Source: Terriglobales bacterium
GTDB lineage: Bacteria > Acidobacteriota > Terriglobia > Terriglobales > Acidobacteriaceae
Direction: 5' to 3'
NCBI GenBank assembly: GCA_016185365.1
Contig: JACPNP010000018.1
Coordinates: forward strand, 43,848-107,847
Length of the DNA stretch: 64,000 nucleotides
The translations under genes were made by a program, and so were the position numbers. How positions within the stretch are numbered: the first letter of the stretch is position 1; each line of letters starts with the position of its first letter. Below the pieces are notes generated by a model. It did not search any database. It was not told the origin of the DNA and was given only the letters and a program-made list of their open reading frames with translations. Shown piece after piece: positions 56,414-63,130 of this stretch.

Positions 56414-56884
56414 TCAGAGTTTCGGCGTCTCTTTAGGCTGTTCCTTGGGCGTTTCCTTCGGTTTCTCGCCAGGCGCCTGGCCGGCGGGCGGGGGCGGCGG
56501 CATAGGGGATGTGAGCGCCGGTTCCTTGGAACCGCGATGGCAGGTGTAGCAGCTGATCTCGATCGGCTCGTCAAGCCCGGCATTGGGCAGGTGCTTGGTG
56601 TTGATCTCCATCACCATGGCCAGCATCTTGCGCGCGATGGCCTTGTTCGGCTTGTCGTCGGTGGCGAAATCGAAGGTGGAAAGCGGTTTGCCTTCTTCGC
56701 CGACATGGCAGAAAGGGCAGCGCACCCCCAGGCCCATGGCGAAGCTCTTCATCTTGTCGATGAGTTGGGCGCGCTTGATGTCCTTGGGCAGGACCTGCAG
56801 ATTGGTGAACTTTTCCGGCATCTGCGCCGGCGAAGACAAAGCCAGAATGATCAAAAGTGCGGACAACCGAAGCGAGTGTCGCAT
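56414..56884 (-). CDS. Exported c-type cytochrome with two CxxCH motifs
   Basis: A 156-aa protein starting at ATG 56884 (MRHSLRLSALLII), preceded by GGAGG; the longer ORF in the track is spurious upstream. A signal peptide is followed by two haem motifs, 'RCPFCHVG' and 'SCYTCHRG'. The spacing and the 'MGLGVRCPFCH' context resemble the small reaction-centre-type (photosynthetic reaction centre cytochrome-like) family common in acidobacteria. The C-terminus is a low-complexity Pro/Lys/Glu tail. The ccm genes at 31-34 kb would mature it. Confidence 0.9.
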   Translation of the reverse strand: MRHSLRLSALLIILALSSPAQMPEKFTNLQVLPKDIKRAQLIDKMKSFAMGLGVRCPFCHVGEEGKPLSTFDFATDDKPNKAIARKMLAMVMEINTKHLPNAGLDEPIEISCYTCHRGSKEPALTSPMPPPPPAGQAPGEKPKETPKEQPKETPKL

Positions 56885-56933
56885 GAAGCCTCCGGGCGAA
56901 AAGTATAGCAGCGGTGGAATGACCAGCCGCTGC

Positions 56934-57431
56934 TCACCGTCCCAGGATCTTGCGGATCTGATCGAGGTGGTTGCGGTCGTGGCCGGCCATGTGCCGGGCA
57001 AGCTCCTGAACGGTGATGCGGCCGCGCTCGGCATGGACGCCGTGCGCCTGCCACTGCTCCGGCGTAAGCCGCTCCAGCAACCGCAGATTGGACTCGCGCA
57101 GCAGGCGGAAGAGGGTGAGTGACTCCCGCGGGTCCCAGTCGGCATAGCCGCCGAGCCGGGCCCAGAGGTCCTGATCGAATGAGGCGAACGGGCCGCCGTT
57201 GTGTTCCAGCATCTGCCGATAGCGCCACGCGGTGGCGACTTCATCGTCCGCAAGATGGGCAAGGATCTCCGCCACCGACCACTTGCCGGGAGCGGGCTTG
57301 CGACGGAGCGAATCTGCCGACGCGCCTGTGATGGCCTGCTCGAGAAGTCCAGCCATTTCGCGCTGCATGGCGAGCGGATACTTGCCTTCGGAGTAGGCCA
57401 GGATGCGGGCCTGGTAGGTCGGGTCAGCCAT
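56934..57431 (-). CDS. DinB-family four-helix metal-binding protein
   Basis: A 165-aa DinB/YfiT-like protein. Predicted metal His residues are in 'EILAHLADDEVATAW' and 'ELARHMAGHDRNHLDQI'. DinB relatives are metal-dependent thiol transferases or of unknown role. It starts 33 bp after the selenoprotein stop on the same strand, so the two may form an operon. Confidence 0.88.
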   Translation of the reverse strand: MADPTYQARILAYSEGKYPLAMQREMAGLLEQAITGASADSLRRKPAPGKWSVAEILAHLADDEVATAWRYRQMLEHNGGPFASFDQDLWARLGGYADWDPRESLTLFRLLRESNLRLLERLTPEQWQAHGVHAERGRITVQELARHMAGHDRNHLDQIRKILGR

Positions 57432-57463
57432 AGTGAAAGACTAACGCGACGCGGCGGGGAGGG

Positions 57464-58303
57464 CTAGAGCCTGCGTCCCTGCTCGGTCAGGATCCTGGCT
57501 TCCCGGCGGACATCGGCCCATTTGATCGGCAGGTCGCGAATTTCGCCGGACTGCGTCGCATTTTGCAGCAGTTCGAGCATCGCGAACAGCACCCGGCGCT
57601 GGACCTCGAAGTGGAAAGGCGCGCCGAAGTGGTGTCCCATCGGCCACGGGACAAAGACCGCGCGCGGCGCCTTGATGGCGGCGGTGGAATCCTTGGCCAC
57701 GGTGACGGAGACCGTGGGCACGCCCCGGGCTTCGATCTCACGCTGGATCAGTCCCACGGACTGATGACAGATGGGTCAGGCCGGGGCCAGCAGGGCCACG
57801 TCCGCGCGCTGTTCTTCGACCACGGCGGCGGCGATGTCACGCGCCACGATGGCCTCGAAGCGCTCCGGATCCATGTTGTAGCCGATGAAGCTGAAAAATT
57901 CCGGCGTGAGCGCGCCAATGACGGCCTCCGCCGCCAGCTCCTGCAGACGTTCGATGGGGAAGATGACGTTGATGTCGAGATCGGCGTCGTCATGCGGATA
58001 CTTGAGCTGATGGATGATCAGGTCGCCATGCTTGGCTGTGGAGGGTACGCGACGAAAGGTGAAATCGCCGAATGGGTGCGCGACTTCCATGGGCGCATCA
58101 TTTTTCAGATGCACGCCGCACGAACTCACAAAGGTCACCCGGCATTCCGACAACGGCTTGCGCAAGGCCACCAGCGGAACGAAGTCAGGCTTGGTGATCA
58201 TGGACCCGGGGTAGCGGCTGTTGATGGTGTGCCACAGTCCGGGGCGGAGCTGCGTGCCCGCCTCGCGCGGATCGGGCCCCGGCAGGCTACCGGCTGCCGT
58301 CAT
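57464..58303 (-). CDS. GrdB-like selenoprotein (glycine/betaine/D-proline reductase B family), UGA = Sec
   Basis: The ORF track splits this gene at TGA 57776-57778. Read as one frame it gives 279 aa with Sec at residue 176: 'VALLAPA-U-PICHQSVGLIQ', a UxxC redox motif. Sequence on both sides looks like one family. N-terminal blocks are 'RYPGSMITKPDFVPLV' and 'VTFVSSCGVHLKNDAPME', then 'IGALTPEFFSFIGYN'. C-terminal blocks are 'EIEARGVPTVSVTVAKD' and 'VPWPMGHHFGAPF'. As I recall, relatives have Cys or Sec here. An 8-bp perfect stem-loop follows the UGA (separate entry). It starts at ATG 58303, overlapping the upstream gene by 17 bp. The substrate is unknown; the family name does not prove a glycine reductase. 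Confidence 0.85.
57743..57770 (-). promoter_or_regulatory. Candidate bacterial SECIS of the GrdB-like gene
   Basis: On the minus strand ATCAGTCC-GTG-GGACTGAT forms a perfect 8-bp stem with a 3-nt loop; a further CTG/CAG pairing extends it. The apical loop begins 19 nt after UGA (18 nt between). A G opens the loop. Position, stem length and loop G meet the published bSECIS rules as I know them (loop 16-37 nt downstream, G in the first two loop bases). Confidence 0.8.
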
Positions 58304-58532
58304 GGACCCATGCCCCGGATCTGCGGATGAGATGGAAATGCAGGCGGTAATAAAGCAGCGCCAGGGTGGAGTCGTCCGCCTTCAGCACCCGGTCGAGGAA
58401 TTCACGGTCCACGGGCTCATACCGCAACAGGACCCGGGTAGCCTCGATCCAGCTCTTCTCGATCTCTTTGCGGCCCACTTCTTCGTTGCCATCGCCCAGG
58501 TGCAGGCGCACGAACCGGATGACTTTTTCCAA
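58287..58532 (-). CDS. Small helical protein upstream of the GrdB-like selenoprotein, probably 5'-truncated
   Basis: An 81-aa ORF starting at TTG 58532. 'EKVIRFVRLHLGDGNEEVG' and 'ADDSTLALLYYRLHFHLIRR' are helical and look real. The frame is open a further nine codons upstream ('GLSAIPPE...') and then meets a TGA inside the REP palindrome at 58554-58573. The REP/RAYT element therefore seems to have replaced its 5' end. It overlaps the selenoprotein start. I do not recognise the family. Confidence 0.6.
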   Translation of the reverse strand: MEKVIRFVRLHLGDGNEEVGRKEIEKSWIEATRVLLRYEPVDREFLDRVLKADDSTLALLYYRLHFHLIRRSGAWVHDGSR

Positions 58533-58548
58533 CTCGGGCGGTATAGCA

Positions 58549-59215
58549 GATAGCCCCGCACGTCAGTGCGGGGTGTGCGGCGCATCAAAATGTGAGTCCG
58601 CTTCAGCGGACGCCATACCTACTCGAATCCATCCTCAGACATCGTCACCCCATTCAATCGCAATAATTCGCGCAATTCCTCCTCGAAGGTCCGTTTGTGA
58701 TGGTGCTCCTTCTGACCGGCGATATAGGCGATGGTCTTTGGAGCCACGGATTGACTCACGCTGAACGCCGCGTACTTCCCTGCCATTCGAACCCAGTCAC
58801 ATTGTGTTTCATCCAGCGGGACGAATTCGCCTTGATGACTTGTACGGCTTTGGCGACTGAAAGCGCGGGTGAGGTTTCGATCAGTAGGTGGCAGTGGTCT
58901 TCCATGCCACCGGCTTTCAACAATTGGAAATCATAGTTGCGGGCCACGCCGACCATGTAAGCCCAGAGCTCCGGTTGGATCTCTTCCCGGATCAGATGCC
59001 GCCTGCCTGACGTGGCGAAAATGATATGCGATTTCAAACTGGTGAAGGAGTGGGCCATAAGAGGATTCCCGCGCTGGATGGTACGGTGCGAGCGCCGAGT
59101 GTGCGCAAAAATCGTGATCTTGTTCTGTTTTCAGAACAATCATGGTATGTCGTCCGCTGAAGCGGACTCAGGGTCATTGAGAATGCGTGACCCCGCACTG
59201 ACGTGCGGGGCTATC
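58549..59215. mobile_element. RAYT/REP element: transposase flanked by inverted pairs of palindromes
   Basis: Left pair: CCCCGCACGTCAGTGCGGGG (58554-58573) and GTCCGCTTCAGCGGAC (58596-58611). Right pair: GTCCGCTGAAGCGGAC (59152-59167) and CCCCGCACTGACGTGCGGGG (59191-59210). The right pair is the reverse complement of the left, including the outer GATAG/CTATC. Between them lies one IS200-like (RAYT) transposase. A further REP fragment, GCTGACGTGCGGGG, occurs at 59247-59260. I see nothing else in 59216-59403. Confidence 0.88.
58619..59058 (-). pseudogene. IS200-like REP-associated tyrosine transposase (RAYT), frameshifted
   Basis: Y1 transposase of the HUH class. From ATG 59058: 'SFTSLKSHIIFATSGRRHLI' and the HxH metal motif in 'GGMEDHCHLLIETSP'. 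The frame is lost after 'WMKHNVTGFEWQG' near 58775 and stops at 58756. In the next frame the protein goes on 'KYAAFSVSQSVAPKTIAYI' (with the likely catalytic Tyr) and 'GQKEHHHKRTFEEELRELL', to TAG 58619. One missing G would restore it. It is flanked by inverted REP pairs. Confidence 0.88.
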
Positions 59216-59403
59216 CGGTATGTCGCCCTGCGGGCTCTGGTGGCCGCTGACGTGCGGGGGTTGGTCGGTCTCGCGCACTGAAGGCTGGAGCGGCTGCCGC
59301 ACTTGCTTGGCAGTCCAAGCGTTCTCATAGATGGGGGCACCGACGTGAGGAAATGTAGGCTACCTGCCAGCATTGGGACAAGAAATTGGCCATCAGCCAA
59401 CCT

Positions 59404-60111
59404 TCATCTTTGCTTTAACAATTGTTCAACGGCAGCACGAACTTCCCTTAGTGCCTGAGAAACCTGGTCGTGGTTGTAATTAAATTCACCACTGTGCGCC
59501 GCATCATTGCGCATGCGTGCAAGTGCCTCTAGGCGCTTTGCCTCAAATTCATTGAGTACCTGAGCCTCTTGTGACTTTAGTCTCGTTATCAACGGAGTCA
59601 GAGTATCCTTCGGTCCTATCTCTAAGCCGATTGCTTGAGCCCGGGTTTTAAGACTTTCTTCAAGCGCTGCGCCAATTAATACCGCTGCCGCCCGAATATA
59701 CCCTTTATTCGCGAGATATTCAGCTTCATCCAAAAGTCCGTCAAATACGGCAGCAGAAACAGAAAGGTGATATTCAACCGCCAATCCTAGCGAATACTCG
59801 ACTCTTGCAGATTTCAATACACCTAACGCCGCGCCTATATTGATTTCCTTCCCATCTCCACGTGTCGCCCAGCGTTCAAACTCGTTTACGAATCTATTGC
59901 TTGAAACTGAGAGCTTATCCAAGAGGTTTAGTACGCTCGTAACCCACTGGGCAAAGCTCGACGGATCCTTGATTGTGCCATCACCACCCGCTTTATAGCG
60001 TTCCCACTGCCGTTCGCCTTCCCCAATTAGATCGTCGAGTCGCTGCTGAATTAATGCGTTCCCTCTTAACATCTCTGAAACTCCATTCTGATCAGACTTG
60101 ATGTCTTCCAC
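59404..60111 (-). CDS. Low-G+C accessory protein, HEPN/DUF4145-like C-terminal domain
   Basis: A 235-aa protein whose base composition is clearly more A+T-rich than its neighbours. The N-terminal half is helical ('NALIQQRLDDLIGEGERQWER'). The C-terminal half ('GYIRAAAVLIGAALEESLKTRA', 'LARMRNDAAHSGEFNYNHDQV') matches the HEPN/DUF4145 pattern, where the RN...H motif can be an RNase or nucleotide-binding site. It sits between the RAYT element and the DedA-rhodanese gene and is probably acquired. HEPN proteins often act in phage defence or abortive systems; I see no partner here. Confidence 0.7.
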   Translation of the reverse strand: MEDIKSDQNGVSEMLRGNALIQQRLDDLIGEGERQWERYKAGGDGTIKDPSSFAQWVTSVLNLLDKLSVSSNRFVNEFERWATRGDGKEINIGAALGVLKSARVEYSLGLAVEYHLSVSAAVFDGLLDEAEYLANKGYIRAAAVLIGAALEESLKTRAQAIGLEIGPKDTLTPLITRLKSQEAQVLNEFEAKRLEALARMRNDAAHSGEFNYNHDQVSQALREVRAAVEQLLKQR

Positions 60112-60187
60112 TTGTCATTGGACCTAAATCATGCCAGTTCACATAATCCTGTCCAGCGCTACTGTGAGTAACCATACCTGAATCTAG

Positions 60188-61141
60188 TTAGACCTTGATC
60201 TCCACCAATTCCGGCTCGGAGAGGGGGAAGCCCAATTCCTTCCAGGCCTCGAACCCTCCTGACAGCGGACGCACACGGCTTATGCCGCGTTTCCTGAGTT
60301 GCAGCGCCACACGGGCGCTGGTGGCTTCGTTGGGTCAAGTGCAGAAAAGGATGATGTCACGGTCGCGGGGGATGAGTTCATGCTTTTCCTCGATCTCATC
60401 CGGCGACATGCGCAGCGCCCCCGCGATCGACCGCGGCTCGGCGCGAAAATCCTGGGGATGGCGCAGGTCCACGATGAACACCGGCTCGCCCTCATCCATC
60501 ATCTTTTTGAGCGCCGGTGGATCCAGGCGCAAGATCCGCAGCTCGCGCAAGAAGAGTTGGCGCTTCAGGAATTTCCACCCTATGTAGATCGTAAACAGGA
60601 GCGCGAACGCCTTGGCCAGAGAACCGCTGAGGGTGAGGATGCGCTCCGCCACCAACTCCACCTGCGCGCTGAACAGATAACCAAGCATCACGAAGGAGCC
60701 GAGGTACAGCAGCGCGCCCAGGGCGTCATACGCGAGGAAGCGGGCCGTGGAGATGCCAAAGATGCCGGACAGCGGAGGCACGGCGGTGTTCAGCCCGGGC
60801 ACGAACTTGGCGATCAGAATGGAGCGCGCGCCCAGGTTGCCCCAGGCGGCCTCGGTCTTGCGCACGCAGGTATCCGGTTCGAGGGAGATGCGGCACAGCA
60901 GATTCAACACGCGCATGCCCCGCCGCCGGCCAAGGTCATACCAGAGATAGTCCGCCAACAGGCAGGCCGTCACGCTGAGGACCAGCACGGAACTCAGGTC
61001 CATGTATCCGCCCGCGATCAGCGCGCCCGCCGCCATGAGGATGGGGATGGTGGGGATAGGAAGGCCCAACTGCTCGGCCAACACCCAGACGAACAGCACC
61101 GCGTAGCCGTGTTGCAGGAGAAAATGGAAGGTGGTCCGCAT
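60188..61141 (-). CDS. DedA membrane protein fused to a rhodanese domain, UGA = Sec at the catalytic position
   Basis: The track stops this at TGA 60335-60337 (268 aa). The same frame continues 'PNEATSARVALQLRKRGI' and 'RPLSGGFEAWKELGF', the normal end of a rhodanese domain, to TAA 60188. The full protein is 317 aa with Sec at residue 269 ('DIILFCT-U-PNEATSARVA'). Residues 1-200 are a DedA/SNARE-associated membrane domain ('LPIPTIPILMAAGALIAGG', 'AKFVPGLNTAVPPLSG'). Residues ~205-317 form the rhodanese ('EPVFIVDLRHPQDFRAEPRS'). The Sec lies five residues before the position of the usual CxxxxR loop Arg, where the catalytic Cys belongs. A stem-loop follows UGA. Confidence 0.86.
60302..60320 (-). 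promoter_or_regulatory. Candidate bacterial SECIS of the DedA-rhodanese gene
   Basis: On the minus strand CAGCGCC-CGTGT-GGCGCTG forms a perfect 7-bp stem with a 5-nt loop. Twenty-one nt separate UGA from the loop. The loop has G at its second position and shares CGUG with the GrdB-like hairpin. Confidence 0.78.
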
Positions 61142-61235
61142 GACGCGTGCGACGAGCTTACTAAATGATTCAGCTCACAGTGAATAAGATTCGGCTGGGG
61201 CGGGATTTTGCCGGGCCGGTACTGTGGCCGGGGCT

Positions 61236-62471
61236 TCAGGCCTTGTTCAGGGCGCGCAGGAAGAGCAGCAGGTAACGCTTCACGTTGTGGGTGATCAGGA
61301 AGTTCTCTTTCACATGCTCATGACCGTTCTCCCCGAGCCGGCGGGCGAATTCCGGGTTGGAGAGGAGAAAACGGAGCTGATACGCCGTGCCCTCCACTGA
61401 CTGCGTGAGCACTCCGGTGATCTTGTGCAGCACTTGGGAGGGAATGCCTCCCACCGCCGACGCCACCACCGGTTTTTTCTTCCACAACGCTTCAGAGACC
61501 GTCAGTCCGAAGCCTTCGCGCAGCGATTTCTGGATGATAATGGTGGAGCCGCGTTGCAACGCGTTGATCTCTAGATGACTTGTGGGCGGAAGTTCGAGAA
61601 CATGGATGTCCGGATCCTCATTCGCGGCGTGCATGACCTCGGCCAACACCTCCGCGCCCTCCGGATCGTCGGAGGCGCCGCCTCCGGCCAGCACCAGTTG
61701 GCAATCGTGATAGCGCCGCACCATGCGGAACGCCTGGATTACGCCCACCGGGTCCTTGAGCCGGTCGAAGCGCGAGATCTGGGTCAGGATGGGGCGGGCG
61801 GGGTCGATCTGGAATCGCGCTAACACGGATTCCACGAAGCGCGGATCGAGCTCGCGGTTCTTGTCGGCGAGCGGGTCGATGGTCGGATAAAAAAGGATCT
61901 GCGGGATCAAAAGCCGTTGCGTGAATGCCGGCGCGGAAAATAGGGCCTTGTCGTACCGCTCCACCCAGGGCCGCAGGAAGTCCCAGACAGTTTTGTCAGC
62001 GTGCGAGAGGTCGATGTGGCAGCGCCAGATCCAGTATCCATGGTCTTTCTCGCGTGCGGCGATGAGCGCGGCCGGCTGCGGATCATGGATCACGGTGAAT
62101 TCGCTGTCCAGAACGATGCGCTTGCGGTTCTGCTCATTGGCGGCTAGGAACACGTCGAAGGCGTCCGGCGGCGCCAGGAACGGCGCGCCGTGCAGGGCGT
62201 TGTGCATCGCCTTGGTCACGGCGAAGAAGCGACCATCGCCGGTCATCACCTCCCACCGGGCCTGCAAACCGGTCTCATTCAACAGCGGCATGAGCCGGTT
62301 GAGGATCTCGGCGACGCCGCCGCCCACGGCGGTGGAATTGACCATGGTGAGCGTGCGTCCGGCGAGCGGCTTGGCGAAGGTGCGCAGCTCAGCGATCTCC
62401 GGCTGCCCCACGATGGCGGTGTAATCCTCGAGATGGGGCAGCGTCACCGCGGGCTGGAGTGTTGTGGTCAT
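61236..62471 (-). CDS. GT4-type glycosyltransferase, trehalose synthase TreT-like
   Basis: A 411-aa glycosyltransferase. The N-terminus ('RTLTMVNSTAVGGGVAEILN', 'HDPQPAALIAAREKDHGYWIWRCHIDLS') and the C-terminal nucleotide-sugar domain ('LTQISRFDRLKDPVGVIQAF', 'QKSLREGFGLTVSEALWKKKPVVA') match trehalose glycosyltransferring synthases. It would make or interconvert trehalose from a nucleotide-glucose and glucose. It overlaps the DUF5752-like gene by 4 bp, which in turn overlaps otsA, so they form an operon. Confidence 0.87.
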   Translation of the reverse strand: MTTTLQPAVTLPHLEDYTAIVGQPEIAELRTFAKPLAGRTLTMVNSTAVGGGVAEILNRLMPLLNETGLQARWEVMTGDGRFFAVTKAMHNALHGAPFLAPPDAFDVFLAANEQNRKRIVLDSEFTVIHDPQPAALIAAREKDHGYWIWRCHIDLSHADKTVWDFLRPWVERYDKALFSAPAFTQRLLIPQILFYPTIDPLADKNRELDPRFVESVLARFQIDPARPILTQISRFDRLKDPVGVIQAFRMVRRYHDCQLVLAGGGASDDPEGAEVLAEVMHAANEDPDIHVLELPPTSHLEINALQRGSTIIIQKSLREGFGLTVSEALWKKKPVVASAVGGIPSQVLHKITGVLTQSVEGTAYQLRFLLSNPEFARRLGENGHEHVKENFLITHNVKRYLLLFLRALNKA

Positions 62472-63130
62472 GCGTTTCCGACCTCGTACGGCGCCAGGTC
62501 GCGCAGCAGCTCTTGACGCACTCCTTCCAAAGTGTTGGTGAAGAAGTCGATGCGATTGATCTCATCCGCCAATTCCCCCAGGCCGATGCTCTGCAGCCAT
62601 ACGGAAAAGTCATTCACCATCAGCCGCGGGCGCAGGCGGGAGCTGATGAAGTGATGATGCAGCGTCTGGTGGCTGATGGCGCGGATGCCGGCGGCCAACT
62701 CGGCCACGCTCGTAGCGGTGAGGTCGAGAGGCGCGGTGACCGTTTCCAGGGTGCAATAGTGGAAGGGTTCGGCGGCGGGCCGGGCGCCGGCGTAGGGGTC
62801 CTGCTCCACATGGTCTTCGATCAGCGCGGTGAGCGCCTCGCGCACTTCCGCGATGGTGGGGAATGAGGTGAGGTCCACTGCGCCTAATCGCTCGGCAAGG
62901 CGCACATCATTGCACTCGGAGTGTACCCACTGGGCAAAGTCGTTGGAAAAAGACGTGTAGTGGTGCGCCTCCATGCTCTGGAACGTATGGAAAAAGACCG
63001 ACGCTTCCGGCACCGCGCGCAGATGTAGAAGCAGCTCATACAGGTTCCGCGCGCGTTCATGACGGATCTCCACCAGGTAGGAGGCCGCCACGAACTGGAA
63101 CGGCCCGCCGTGCTGGATAACGTTGTTCAT
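62468..63130 (-). CDS. DUF5752-like protein of the trehalose operon
   Basis: A 220-aa protein starting at ATG 63130, overlapping the otsA stop (ATGA). The start '[20 protein letters not shown]' and 'LYELLLHLRAVPEASVFFHT' look like the DUF5752 pattern, often found next to trehalose and glycogen genes. The rest is helical. No catalytic motif is visible; a regulatory or scaffold role is possible. Confidence 0.75.
   Translation of the reverse strand: MNNVIQHGGPFQFVAASYLVEIRHERARNLYELLLHLRAVPEASVFFHTFQSMEAHHYTSFSNDFAQWVHSECNDVRLAERLGAVDLTSFPTIAEVREALTALIEDHVEQDPYAGARPAAEPFHYCTLETVTAPLDLTATSVAELAAGIRAISHQTLHHHFISSRLRPRLMVNDFSVWLQSIGLGELADEINRIDFFTNTLEGVRQELLRDLAPYEVGNA

Noticed and set aside
57776-57778. 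UGA as a simple nonsense mutation
   Set aside because: It falls exactly in a redox CxxC-type position and is followed by a well-placed hairpin; a second gene nearby shows the same pattern. A plain mutation remains possible but is less likely.
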